Below, piece by piece: positions 22,789 to 34,729 of a stretch of DNA of 64,000 nucleotides. The translations under genes and the position numbers were made by a program. Source of the stretch: Neoarius graeffei (Eukaryota > Chordata > Actinopteri > Siluriformes > Ariidae); NCBI RefSeq assembly GCF_027579695.1, contig NC_083587.1, forward strand, positions 50,161,521 through 50,225,520. Direction: 5' to 3'. The notes under the pieces are model-generated. The model searched no databases, was not told where the DNA came from, and was given only the letters and a program-made list of their open reading frames with translations. Positions within the stretch are counted from its first letter, which is position 1. Every line of letters starts with the position of its first letter.

Positions 22789-23094
22789 GCCAACTACGGG
22801 CAAAAGGCAGGGTACACCCTGGACAAGTCGCCAGGTCATCACAGGGCTGACACATAGACACTGACAACCATTCACACTCACATTCATACCTACGGTCAAT
22901 TTAGAGTCACCAGTTAACCTAACCTGCATGTCTTTGGACTGTGGGGGAAACCGGAGTACCCGGAGGAAACCCACACGGACACGGGGAGAACATGCAAACT
23001 CCGCACAGAAAGGCCCTCGCTGGCCACGGGGCTCGAACCCGGACCTTCTTGCTGTGAGGCGACAGCGCTAACCACAAAACCACCGTGCCGCCCC
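22789..23094 (-). mobile_element. SINE, 3'-truncated
   Basis: A reverse copy that keeps the head and most of the body but lacks the last ~75 bp and the GAGAT tail; it begins at TGTCCCAGCCAACTACGGGC after a T-run. No duplication was found, which fits a later deletion. Confidence 0.85.
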
Positions 23095-24131
23095 TAAATG
23101 TGGAGGTGATTGTAGAAAATCATGCATTGATTGGTCAAGAAATTCAGACTATTTCTCAATAATCACCTCGAGCGACTCAGCAAAATGGCGGCGAATTGCT
23201 TTGTCATGTTAAGTGAGGAAAAATGACAAATTATGAAAGAAAATGTTCCTTAAAGCACTAAAGATGCTACAAAGTTTGGTCTAAAACTATTCAAAGATGA
23301 CGTGGAATTGTGATTTATTTTATCAATTTCAAAACAAAGTATTTTATGTGAGTCGGCATAGATAAGTGACACAAGTCTGCACACGTTACACTTGCATGCA
23401 GATTTTGAAGATTGAAATAAATTTTTTTCCCCATACATTTTTAAAAATAATCACCTGTGTATTTATATTAAAACAGTTATCCACCTCAGGCTCAGTGAAT
23501 ATCAGTGAATCATAACTTCAGTTATCGTCTCAGTTATTATTCACAGATATTCACCTCGCCTTCAGCGAATAAATGTTAATTATTTTTTTCGCAGTCCGGT
23601 TTCCATCAAATCCTGTGCTCTGATTGGCTGACGAGTGGGTCCGTATCCTACGATACAGACCCCAGATACGGACCTCTGGCGACTCGCTTGTTCACAACAA
23701 CAAACATAGTAGCAATTTTTGTCAACATTTATTTTCGCATTTCTCAGGAGAATAGCATTAATTTTACAGCATGGATAGCGATAATGACAGTGTTCACAGC
23801 GAAAGCGAGTTTTACTACCCCGAGGAAGAAGAAATAAAAGAAAACATTTCAGGAGAAAGCTAAAAACCTGTAACTGTCGCTAACGCCGAGCAAAAACATG
23901 GCTGAATCCTGATTGACTCAATTTTGTATAAATAGGGGACTACATAGGCAGCAAAATGTAGTTTCTTTCCTGCCATGGAAGTGCACTTGTACACCGAGGA
24001 GGAAACAATTTGCATGACATCCGCAAATGAGGATTCAAAATGGCAGCTCGCCTCGGCTCGGTTTTCCCTTTAGGGCGCTCTCGTTTTCTGTTAGAATTTG
24101 GTAAAGAAAAAAATATCATTTATCAGCTTAA
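23095..24131. other. Repeat-like AT-rich stretch with a 31-codon acidic frame
   Basis: Phrases such as GATATTCACCTCGCC and AATAATCACCTCGAGC, and an inverted pair GGTCCGTATC / GATACGGACC near 23640-23680, suggest old DNA transposon material. From 23772 an ATG opens an acidic frame (MDSDNDSVHSESEFYYPEEE...) that stops at about 23862; it resembles the N-terminus of a transposon protein but I cannot name it. No other gene is supported. Confidence 0.4.
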
Positions 24132-24771
24132 AGTGCCATTCCACCATTGGATGTATTCTTTGGCATAAAATACAATATATTTTATGACAACATGTCTAGA
24201 TAGAGAAATCTTTTAGCTTCAAAATGATATATCAAACATAATTTTTTGACAACGACAAGTATATTAATTTTGCGACCAAAGTCACCTACCCTTTTAATTT
24301 CCGCGTGGTAGTGAAACGTGATGTCATCGGCAGGTTCCCCTTCTTGTGTACCACGTCACGTGTGACGTGGCACAGATTATCAGCAATGGCGGATAGAACG
24401 CGATTGTCAGCTTCGGAAAAGAAGCGACGGAAAATAGCAAGTGATGCCCAAAGGAGACGGTCGATGGTGAATATTGGCACAGCAATCGACAAGTGGAAAT
24501 CGCGTTCTATCCGCCATTGCTGATAATCTGTGCCACGTCACACGTGACGTGGTACACAAGAAGGGGAACCTGCCGATGACATCACGTTTCACTACCGCGC
24601 GGAAATTAAAAGGGTAGGTGACTTTGGTCGCAAAATTAATATACTTGTCGTTGTCAAAAAATTATGTTTGATATATCATTTTGAAGCTAAAAGATTTCTC
24701 TGTCTAGTCATGTTGTCATAAAATATATTGTATTTTATGCCAAAGAATACATCCAATGGTGGAATGGCACT
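24132..24771. mobile_element. 640-bp foldback element with TTAA target sites
   Basis: The two ends (AGTGCCATTCCACCATTGGA and its complement) extend into inverted arms of about 270 bp (24132-24404 and 24499-24771) that pair almost base for base. TTAA lies on each side (24128 and 24772), as with piggyBac or Kolobok elements. The loop (24405-24498) holds coding-like sequence (SASEKKRRKIASDAQRRRS) that continues the ATGGCGGATAG of the left arm. The element could be a hairpin MITE formed around a transposase or host gene 5' end. Confidence 0.8.
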
Positions 24772-24779
24772 TTAAGGTC

Positions 24780-24888
24780 GGTCCATATGGTGGAATACCG
24801 TGACCTTGGCCTTGAATACTGACCTCGGCCCAGAGGGCCTCGCTCAGTACTTTCAAGACCTCGGTCACGGTATTTCACGATATGGACC
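24780..24888. repeat. Short palindrome
   Basis: Arms 24780-24830 and about 24837-24888 are imperfect inverse copies (GGTCCATAT...ATACCGTGACC) with a 6-bp centre. It starts four bases after the TTAA of the foldback element. Confidence 0.8.
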
Positions 24889-25317
24889 TCCCAGCTGGTA
24901 AATAACATATATTTATTACTTGCCTATTACTACAGTATGTGTCAAGTCTAATATACTAAAAATGTCCTTATTGACACGAGTTCCAAATCCCTAATCATTA
25001 GCATCATTAATGAGAAATTTCTTTGTGAAATTGTTCGGTGCTTCTTTTCAGACTTTCCTAATTTATAAAGTGGAAAAAAGCTTCAGGCGTTCAGTGACTT
25101 CTTTAAAAAAAACTCTCTCAAAAGTCTGAAAGTTTCCCCAAAACAGCTACTTTCCTTCATCTTGTGTAAGGCGATTTTGACATCCAGAAGATCAAGTGTT
25201 TGGAGAGACACAGAAAGGAAGAGGGAGAAAGATAGTAGACTGGGAGATGAGGGCTTAGAATCGAGGCTGGATCAGAGAGAGATGAACACAGTCACTGGAG
25301 AATGGTCTGCCCTTTTC

Positions 25318-25373
<56 letters not shown>

Positions 25374-25885
25374 CACACATTCTGCAGAAAAGTTTTGTGT
25401 GCATTAACACCAGCTTGTCAAAACTTGGCAAACCTTCCTGAAGACATTCAGCCATGTCCTCCATGAAACGTGATCTTTACTGGTCAGTCTTTGACCTTCA
25501 GGACCAAAAGGAATGGCAAAGAAAATGATGCATGGTGTGTAAAATGCTGAATGACATGTCTTTTTTTTAGGGAAACTTCCATCAAAAAGAGAGGTATCGA
25601 AGAAAGTCATATAAGGAACATTAAAATGCAGGAGCTTATGGTTCAAAAAGCATCTGGATAGACCATCTGATGGAAATTTAAACTCTGAAAAATCTTAAAA
25701 ATCTGAAAAAGTTGTAGATAATATCTTTAGTATGAAGTATTGAGTAAAAGCTGTAGCATTTGATGGTGTCCATTCAGAAGCTTGGGCTTGTGTGGATTTT
25801 CAGTGCCTAACATTTGAAATATTGTAAGATGTAAGATGTTCAGCAATGCATGGTTTTTGGAGGGATTTCAGAAACGAGTAGGAAT
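24889..25885. other. Gene-free stretch with CT microsatellite
   Basis: A CT tract with one interruption occupies 25316-25370. The frames crossing it are low-complexity. No other repeat or gene was recognised. Confidence 0.5.
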
Positions 25886-26267
25886 CTCATCTCATCTCAT
25901 CTCATTATCTCTAGCCGCTTTATCCTGTTCTACAGGGTCGCAGGCAAGCTGGAGCCTATCCTAGCTGACTACGGGCGAAAGGCGGGGTACACCCTGGACA
26001 ATTCGTCAGGTCATCACAGGGCTGACACATAGACACAGACAACCATTCACACTCACATTCACACCTACGGTCAATTTAGAGTCACCAGTTAACCTAACCT
26101 GCATGTCTTTGGACTGTGGAGGAAACCGGAGCACCCGGAGGAAACCCATGCGGACATGGGGAGAACATGCAAACTCCACACAGAAAGGCCCTCGTCAGCC
26201 ACGGGGCTCGAACCCGGACCTTCTTGCTGTGAGGCGACAGCACTAACCACTACACCACCGTGCCGCC
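25886..26267 (-). mobile_element. SINE, GAGAT-tail subfamily
   Basis: A full-length reverse copy with duplication ACGAGTAGGAAT (25874 and 26268). Confidence 0.9.
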
Positions 26268-26540
26268 ACGAGTAGGAATGAAGTTGGGAATTTATCATGG
26301 AATAAATGTGTCTTTGTCTCAGATTATCTCCACATCTAGTTTGGGCCTTTTATTGATTCTGTACTCTGAAATCACCAACATGAATACAGAAAGGACTTTG
26401 GAGAACCTTTGAGGAACCCATTTCTCTCAGGGTCATATTTAGAATTTCAAATTTAATTTGCAAAATAAAGTAAGTATTTATATAGGGAAAGCCTCTGATA
26501 TTCAGACACCGCATATGCATGCACTTCAGTGTCATTTAAC

Positions 26541-27664
26541 CAGTGGCAAATCGTTACTATTAGAGCTGGGACTTGAGCTCAGCCAAACCTTCGCCAGATA
26601 CCAAAAAAGCAACAGGGCAAAGGATTTTGCAAGGGATTAGCAGCAGGCTGTTAGGCCACTCCGTTGTGTGTAGCTTTCAATGTTGATTTTGAAAGTAACT
26701 AAGTAAATTACACAGGGACATGAATACTTAAGTCTGAGTGAGAAATACTGTAGCGAGCGTGTGTGGAAGGAGAGTCTGGAGACAGAAATCTTAGTTTCTT
26801 GGTCGTTAGCCTGTGCTACTTGCTCTTGATAGCACTGGATTGACTGCTTTATTAGCATTCGCTAACACTACTGATGAACACTACACCAGCTGGAAGGTGA
26901 TTTCACTGTTGCGCTGATGGTGCTGACTCGCGGTTAAGCTTGCGTTGGCCTTCAAGAAGGCCGAGGGCGATGCATTTTTGGTCCCTCCCACTATAAATCA
27001 AAATCTGATTGGTTAATTCATCTGTCACTTCCTACATAAACATACACTGCCATGGCCTTCTGTCCCGGCAAAGAGTGAGCCAGATCTAAACTCTTCTCAG
27101 CCTAGAGACAACAAACAAAAAAATCTCACTGGATAATTCTATTTAAATGTTTTCAGGACAGTAACTCTTTCATTTCTGAAGCAAATTTGATAGAAAATGA
27201 GGCCAAATTAGAATTGGAAGAGAATAATTATCATAAAATTATGAAAGAATGAAAGCAATTAAATAAAGCATTTGAAATCTTGATATGTTTGGGCCTCTCT
27301 GAATACCTAGAACAGCCTTTCTCAACCGGGGTGCCGCAGCACCCTGGGGTGCCGTCTGGCTTCGTTAGGGGTGCCGTCAAAAAATTATATATTCTAGCAT
27401 TGAAATAAATAAAATGAATTAAAATAAAAAAAAAACGATAGTTACACTGATGCAGATCATCGCCACCTCATGCATCATCAAAATTTGTCTCACGGCCCCC
27501 TTTCCCATGTCACAACGTCACTGCCGGGGTCAGCGTATGGTCAGCGTGACTGCGTATATTTTATATGGGGGTGCCTTGAGAATTTGCATACTTCTGAAGG
27601 GTGCCGTGACTGAATAAAGGTTGAGAAACGCTGGCCTAGAAGGCCCTAATGGTTCCCATCTGCA
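26541..27664. repeat. Two-copy interspersed repeat, copy 2 (contains a hAT MITE)
   Basis: It is homologous to 1828-3014. The site where copy 1 carries its SINE is empty here (GAAATCTTGATATGTTTGGG), and the site where this copy carries a MITE is empty in copy 1 (GAAGGCCTAGAAGG). It has no gene. Confidence 0.7.
27313..27633. mobile_element. 321-bp hAT-type MITE
   Basis: Ends CAGCCTTTCTCAACC and GGTTGAGAAACGCTG are inverted with one mismatch. The flanks RCCTAGAA (27305 and 27634) form an 8-bp duplication with one change. The empty site is preserved at about 2985 in copy 1 of the host repeat, which supports the boundaries. Confidence 0.85.
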
Positions 27665-29640
27665 TTTAACAATAAGGTTTCCATCCTCAGCTTATAAAAT
27701 AGCACTTGATCCAGAACATCCTATTATTGTGCATTATGTAGGGCATGGACATGTAATTGTGCATGCAGTTTAATGAAGCCACGAGATATGAAATCAAAAT
27801 CATGAAATATTAATGTCTGTCATCATATTTTTATGAGGTATTTTGAGTTGTTGAATTGCTAAAGTAACTCCAATGCTTTTGTTAATTCAGTGTGCTCCCT
27901 ATAAAGGAAACATGCCCACAATTTGAAAGATAAGCTGACCAAGCACTCTTCTGCTATGCTTACAGCTCGCTTTAAGTTGATTCCTAATTTTATCCATTTA
28001 AAAATTCAACCCTCGGGATAAACAATGTCTGCAATTTAGTTGCTGTCTCCTGGGAAGAAAAGGATAATTAATTAAGTGCCGTATTTATGTATGAGTTTTA
28101 ATATTGGGCCCAAATGGCATTTCATAATTTTTGGAGTGTATTTTCAGGCCAAAATATAAATTTCACTATGCCATATGGTGGCCTCATCAAAGTAACAGAC
28201 AGTGGCTCTGGACTTAATGTGGCTCCTCGATCAAACCAATCGGCTTAAGTCCAAGAACATAATCACACATGACTGAGACATGCCTCTGTTTTTACGCAAA
28301 CTTTCATCCATATTCGTAAGTCTTGCATAACTGTTTAATTCCGTAGCTACAACTGAGCTCTGAATATTTGTCCATTCTCACTTTCCCAGTGACTTTTACT
28401 GGCGCATGAGCTGTGCCCATATTTGAGCTCATCCAGTGCCAAAACTGCTGGTGCATGCTGGGTAATGGAGGCTCCCTGCTGTGGTTCCACCTCTGCTGCA
28501 GCCAGGTTCTGGCCCCCCATTTGTTACCCACTCAACGAGGTGACTGAAGCCTCCTTGCTTGTCACTGATGGGACAGATGGAGAGGGCACAGAATGTTCTG
28601 GACAGGCGCTGGTAATTAGGGACCAGCAGTGGAGCAGCTTTGGTCAGAGCTGTTTTCCCGTCATAACCGTTTGGCGGTGGGGGGTTGGGGGAGGGGGGGT
28701 CTCTTTGCCCTCAGGCATTGTTCTTCCTGGAAAGCATGTGCCATGTCCGGCCCAGGCACAGCTCTCTTTTTTTAATTCACAGAAGTGTGTCATTATGATA
28801 TGACATTTTCACGGATCGCTTGCCTTACCCAGCTTGACTTCTGTATTCAATATTTGTGGCTGTTAGTTTAATGATTTAAGTTGCCACAGAAAACGTTTTC
28901 GCATACTTCAGACAGGAAGTCAGGGTTTAAATCACCATTTTGTTTTTATCTTTACAAAGACCAGTCTATTTTTAAAAATCATTTTTAGTTGCGAATCATT
29001 TTCTTCCATAAGTTGCAGGGCATATGGGTTGAGCTCAGATTTGACAGAGTCTAGACTGGGTCTAGTTAGGGGTCCATTCATTTCATGACCAGTTTGGAGG
29101 AATTTGAAGAACTGTTATTGATGCGGATGGATTTGAAAGCTGACCCCACCCCTAATATTAATCTGAGTCATTTGAATTATTACAGATTAGCAAGAATTTT
29201 ACAATTTTTGTTCTAGGGCTTTTGATCAGCATTTGAATTATGTTGAAAGCTCCTGTGGTCAATAATGGACCAAAATGCCCATTGATATGACAATACATCC
29301 TTTATACTTTCTACAATTAGGACTTGTTTCAGTGATAGTGTCATCTCACTCACTGATGTACAGTGATGACTAATTTGCCGTATCCTCGTTGCTTTGATGT
29401 GGGATGCTGATTCTGCGGATTTTTCTGTTAGATTTAACAATTTATGTTAGTCTATACATGGGTTATGTCTTTATTTGTTGCATTGTGTTTTCGCTGTAGT
29501 TAACCTGCTTGCCTGCTGTCCTGCAAGTGTGCGTTGCCAATAAAAAGACCAAATGATGGGCAATATAAAACATGGTTAGTAGGTGGATTTGCCACTAGGT
29601 ATGAATGAGTGTTTTATGAATGAGTTATATATATGTGTGT
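27665..29640. other. Single-copy-looking stretch, no gene; candidate conserved non-coding DNA
   Basis: From about 27720 to 28260 the sequence is AT-rich without repeat signatures and holds several TAATTAATTAAG and TTTATG motifs. 28300-28760 is GC-richer, and the frame 28423-28803 through it has no domain and ends in low complexity. I see no exon. Confidence 0.4.
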
Positions 29641-29645
29641 GTGTG

Positions 29646-29726
<81 letters not shown>

Positions 29727-29742
29727 ATGTATGTGTGTGTGT
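29633..29742. repeat. TA/GT compound microsatellite
   Basis: GT repeats, then about 70 bases of TA, then GT repeats again; a long TA run of this type can extrude as a cruciform. Six frames of YIYIY or VCVC type arise from it. Confidence 0.95.
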
Positions 29743-30374
29743 GGACTGCCATTCCATTGCGATCTGGTATTCCGTATTTGTGCCCAGTGTTTCCAGGGAT
29801 AAGAGCCGGAATTATTGTGACCTTGACCATGATAAAGTGGTTACTGAAGATTGATAACTTAATCTACTTATGGAAAAACAATATTACTGCCAAATTTGAA
29901 TGTGTTACATGTTTATAAGGGGAAAATATTTATCATTGATTCATTCTGTTCTATTGACTGAATTTATTTGTATTAATTTATTTTTATTAGGTCATATCAG
30001 TTTAAAAAAAAAATCCACTATTGTCTGTGCAGCACTCTTCTTTGTTTTGATGATGATGATGATGCAGGAGCATAGAGGACATTTTCTGAGTTACACGATG
30101 TGCCCATGCTGATGTCTGTTCTATTTTGGTGATGTGCTCATGCTGATGTCTGTTCCATTATGGCATGTAATTATCCAACAACTTGAGCAAAACCTGACAT
30201 TCACCTTAGCAAGTGCAGTTTTAGACATCTTTAAGTAAAATGATTGTATTTACTGCTGTGTTGATTAAAATGGCTCTTTAAACACCATGATCTTTGCAGG
30301 CAGAAAGCCAAGGAAAGGTTAGAAAGTAATCTAAATTAAAAAAAAAATACACTTACTTAAAACTAGAATGGAAC
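29743..30374. other. Gene-free stretch
   Basis: There is a short local duplication of CATGCTGATGTCTGTTC (30106 and 30139). No gene was recognised. Confidence 0.5.
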
Positions 30375-30700
30375 TCAGTAGAGTGCATACCTCCACCAAG
30401 CCACATATTATCAACATCAAAATCAAATCACTCGAACCTAGGATAATACTAAAGCTGTACACCAAATTTCATCAAAATCTGTTCAGTACTTTTTGAGTTA
30501 CGTTGGGAACAGACAAAAATGTCCTGGATCTGAATAGATATTTGGATTTGCATCACAATCTAATCAATTGTTCCTTGGCCCATGAACCACCTTTCCTCCA
30601 AATTTCATCAAAATCTGTTCACTGTTTTTGAGTTATGTTGGGAACAGACAAACAAACAAATGGCAATGAAAACATAACCTCCTCCAACAAAGATGGCAGC
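30375..30700 (-). repeat. CCTCCACCAAG-type interspersed repeat
   Basis: In reverse the phrase CTCAAAAAGTACTGAACAGA with CCAAATTTCATC on the opposite strand occurs twice, and the unit starts at TACCTCCACC-like ends. Related copies are at 42893-44870 and inside the direct repeats at 50050 and 56081. It has no gene. Confidence 0.7.
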
Positions 30701-30764
30701 GGTAATAACAAAAAATAAAAATTTCTACTTTGTTTTTGTAAAATATGTTTATGGTTCCAGTTTT

Positions 30765-30837
30765 AATGTGTGTGAATGGTTGTTCATCTCTGTGTTAGCC
30801 CTCTGATAGATTGGTGACCTGCTCAAGGTTTACCCCT
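30765..30837 (+). mobile_element. SINE or L2-type 3' fragment
   Basis: TGTGAATGGTTGTTCATCTC through GGTTTACCCC matches the SINE body with many changes. The GGAT tail that should follow has grown into the minisatellite at 30838. Confidence 0.65.
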
Positions 30838-31572
30838 GGATGGATGGATGACTGGAAGGATGGAGGAATGAATGAAAAGATGGGTGGATGGATGAAAGGA
30901 TGGATGGATGGATGGATGGATGGATGGATGGATGGATGGATGGATGGATGAAAGGATGGGTGGATGGATGGAAGGATGAATGAAAGGATGGGTGCATGGA
31001 TGGATGGGTGGATGAATGAAAGGATGGGTGGGTGGATGGATGGAAGGATGGATGAATGAATGAAAGGATGGATGGATGGATGGATGGATGGATGGATGGA
31101 TGGATGGATGAAAGGATGGGTGGATGGATGGAAGGATGAATGAAAGGATGGGTGCATGGATGGATGGGTGGATGAATGAAAGGATGGGTGGGTGGATGGA
31201 TGGAAGGATGGATGAATGAATGAAAGGATGGATGGATGGATGGATGGATGGATGGATGGATGGATGAATGAAAGGATGGGTGCATGGATGGATGGGTGGA
31301 TGAATGAAAGGATGGGTGGGTGGATGGATGGAAGGATGGATGAATGAATGAAAGGATGGATGGATGGATGGATGGATGGATGGATGAAAGGATGGGTGCA
31401 TGGATGGATGGGTGGATGAATGAAAGGATGGGTGGGTGGATGGATGGAAGGATGGATGAATGAATGAAAGGATGGATGGATGGATGGATGGATGAAAGGA
31501 TGGGTGCATGGATGGAAGGATGGATGAATGAAAGGATGGATGGATGGATGGATGGATGGATGGATGGAGGGG
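30838..31572. repeat. GGAT higher-order minisatellite
   Basis: Tetramer GGAT repeats are organised into longer units that each contain GGATGGGTGCATGGATGG, GGTGGATGAATGAAAG and GGAAGGATGGATGAATGAAT. The units start at about 30986, 31146, 31274, 31390 and 31499 and differ mostly in the length of the pure GGAT run. All three minus-strand frames are open (HPSIHPS peptides), which is a composition effect. Confidence 0.95.
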
Positions 31573-31848
31573 TTCAGGTGTCAAAGTCTATTGTTTTCAG
31601 AAAAGCAACCAATATCTGATCAAAACAATTTTTTTGGTCTTTTTTTGTTTGCTTGTTTGTTTTCCAGAATTTAGCCACAGTGACACCCGATGGGTTTTCT
31701 CAGATCGCCACACATTCAACATGGATATGGAATCAAACCTGAGAGAATGAGTGCAGGTTCATCTGCTACTCACAGACAGGCCAGTGAGTTACTTCATTTC
31801 TCCGAGTGATGAATTACTTTGTCATCCATCAATCTAAAACAGCATGAA

Positions 31849-31900
<52 letters not shown>

Positions 31901-32508
31901 GTCTGCATAATGCAGTTGAAATAATAGCACTGCGATGCCCATAGGGCTCATATTAATGAGGGTGCTAGGAAAGTTAACAATTTCCATTACATAAATCCTA
32001 ATGCATTCTTTAATTAATTAAGTGCTCATCTATAAACATGCCATTCTGAATCTGGGCTAAGAATGGCTTATTAACGATTTATGTTTCAGGCATAACATAT
32101 TTAAATGTCATTAATATGTTAACAGCATGATAAACATGTGTTCAGCCTCTATTAGCAGTAATAGGTGGTGTCTTGAGTAGAGAAGTAATAATTACGGATG
32201 GCAATAATAGCAGATTTCAAACACAAATGACAGATTTTTAGGCCATTTTTTTAACCCAAATTATAAATACCAGTACAGTATATTCTTTATTTTAATGGCT
32301 AATTAGATAACAGATAATTACCATGATGGAAAAATCACATACGTTTCACGTATGATCATACATTGTTTGTTTGTTTTTTTCACATATGATTAGTTTAGTA
32401 ATATGTTATTCCACATGGAAAAATATGTGAAAGTGCATTTCAGAAAGTGTTATACACTGAAATTTCACATGAACCCAGAGTAAACATGTGATGTGAATAA
32501 TGTGAATG
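31573..32508. other. Gene-free stretch with GA microsatellite; candidate conserved DNA
   Basis: A GA tract lies at 31852-31897. The following 31900-32200 is AT-rich, repeat-free in appearance and contains TTCTTTAATTAATTAAGTGC and ATTAACGATTTATG. From 32330 on, short CACATATG/ACATGTGA motifs begin to accumulate. No gene. Confidence 0.45.
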
Positions 32509-32522
32509 TCTAATGAAAATTT

Positions 32523-32896
32523 CATCTCATCTCATCTCATTATCTCTAGCCGCTTTATCCTTCTACAGGGTCGCAGGCAAGCTGGAGCCTATCCCAGCTG
32601 ACTACGGGCGAGAGGCGGGGTACACCCTGGACAAGTCGCCAGGTCATCACAGGGCTGACACATAGACACCCATTCACACTCACATTCACACCTACGGTCA
32701 ATTTAGAGTCACCAGTTAACCTAACCTGCATGTCTTTGGACTGTGGGGGAAACCAGAGCACCCGGAGGAAACCCACGCGGACACGGGGAGAACATGCAAA
32801 CTCCACACAGAAAGGCCCTCGCCGGCCACGGGGCTCGAACCCAGGACCTTCTTGCTGTGAGGCGACAGCGCTAACCACTACACCACCGTGCCGCCC
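32523..32896 (-). mobile_element. SINE, GAGAT-tail subfamily
   Basis: A full-length reverse copy with duplication TCTAATGAAAATTT (32509 and 32897). It carries TTATCCTTCTACAGG (three bases shorter than the usual TTATCCTGTTCTACAGG), shared only with the copy at 62081, so the two may form a sub-lineage. Confidence 0.9.
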
Positions 32897-33409
32897 TCTA
32901 ATGAAAATTTACAAGTGAAAATCAATGAAAAATACACTAATTGAATTATGTGTAAAAAAAAAAAATCATCAAACTCACAAAAAAAACTCTCACATGCATA
33001 AATAAATTAACTATGGATGAAATAATCACACATGAGTATGGTTCTGACAAAATTGTTTTGAAAACAAAAAAACGAACATGTAAAAAGTTATGCATAAATA
33101 AATGAATCATATGCCAAAATATCACGAGAAAACGTGAAAAAAATCACATGAAAATAAATGAAGAATTGAAAGAAAAAATTAATGCAAAAATTAATGAATC
33201 GTGTAAAAAAAAAAAGAAACAAGAATCATGTGTTCTGAATCATCTGTTAAAAATAAAACTAAATCATTTGTTAAAAATTCACATGTGGAAAAGTGAATTA
33301 TATGTAAAATATCATGTTAAAATTAACTATCATGAAAAAAATCATGTGGAAAAAAATCACATGGAAATAAATGAATCAAGTGTAATAATAATAATAATAA
33401 TAATAATAA

Positions 33410-33445
<36 letters not shown>

Positions 33446-33640
33446 ATTAATCAGGTGCGAAAAAATAAACAAAATTCAAAATTTATATGTGAAAAGAATA
33501 ATGTGAAAACAAATTAATCAAAAGTAAATGTATCATATGTGACAATAAAAGTGCATGTGAAAATGTGTGAAACATAACATGGTAATACGTGCAATGTGTA
33601 AAAACCTGGTGTAAATTTTCCATGTGACTCGTATAAACCA
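32897..33640. repeat. Degenerate A-rich repeat of TCACATG motifs
   Basis: Units of about 12-18 bp based on AAATCACATGTGAAAA and AAATAAATGAATCA recur with much variation on both sides of the SINE (also 32330-32508). An AAT/ATT microsatellite lies at 33382-33444. The frame 33148-33450 results from this composition. Confidence 0.6.
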
Positions 33641-34729
33641 TGTGGCTTTTGAGCACGGGTTTTCATTCCATCCTGAAGACTGTTCCAAGTGAGTGCACTG
33701 TATATAGTGTAATACTGTATACACATATGAATGAACATACTGTAACTCTGTAGATATCGTAGTTTCACATTATTCTTCAGTAAAGGGTCTGTGTACGATT
33801 ATAACCAACAAAGCAGCCTACAAGCCGGTCTGTCTCATCGTATAAGCAATAATTGTTCATTAACATTTCAGAAGGACATAGTTCAAAGTTACTGAAGGAC
33901 AGAGTGTCTCTGAAATAAGGGTCAGTGCCTCCATGATGTTCATTTCCCACCTACAGCTCAGATTGATCAGCAAGGCTGAGCCAGAACGCTTCTGCACACG
34001 CTCAGTAGGAGTCTGGGGCTTTGACGAGAGCGCTAATCTCTAAGGTGCATTGCCAAAGTACAGAGGAATGAGAAATCAAACGCAGAGGGGAAAAAAACTT
34101 TCAGAGGGAAATTATTTATGAAAAAAACATCCTCGTAAAATTTTGATAAGCCATGTGATGTCATTCCAGTTTTATGCCAATGTGATCGGCTTTATGAAGG
34201 ATAACATGATAGGGACTTTGGTTGCTTCTCGTTTGAGGCTAATCTCTGCGGAATTATTCCTCTGGGTTCAATTCACTAGAATCACTTCATGCAGATCCAG
34301 CTGTACCGCTTGGAAGACTTATTTGGGCAAAATTCAGAAACGTTTTCTTGAAATCAGTTTTAACCCAGATACAATATTAATTATTGGAGTAAAGTCAAAG
34401 ATCTTTAGTTTTCTTGTTGTCGTTGTTGTTGTTTTAATAGATTATGATTCTCTGACAAAAGGAATTTCACTACTCATGCTTTAATGGCATGCATCATCTC
34501 CAAAACACAAACAAAATGGTAAACAAGTTTTCTCTTAGACTCTGGCTTCAAGAGTTTATTGGGATGTATTCTGGGTAATAGATTTTTGGCACTTCTGGTA
34601 CTTTCTGGCCCAAGTTATAATCATATACTTTGTTCTCATCAATACAAAAGTGACATGTGAATGTGTTCAATAAAACCAAATTTGCAGTTGACATGTAAAA
34701 ATAAAGGTCAGTTACAGATGCAGATACAT
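33641..34729. other. Gene-free stretch
   Basis: The frame 34143-34484 (113 aa) has no recognised domain. No repeat signature was seen. Confidence 0.4.

Noticed and set aside
28423-28803. A 126-aa frame as a possible host exon
   Set aside because: It has no recognised domain, includes a G-rich low-complexity run, and no splice sites or neighbouring exons were found.
29576-29918. Frames of YIYIYIY or VCVCVY type
   Set aside because: Products of the TA/GT microsatellite.
30795-31584. A 253-aa and two other minus-strand open frames rich in HPSIHPS
   Set aside because: All three frames are open because the GGAT repeat contains no stop in that strand; there is no start context or domain.
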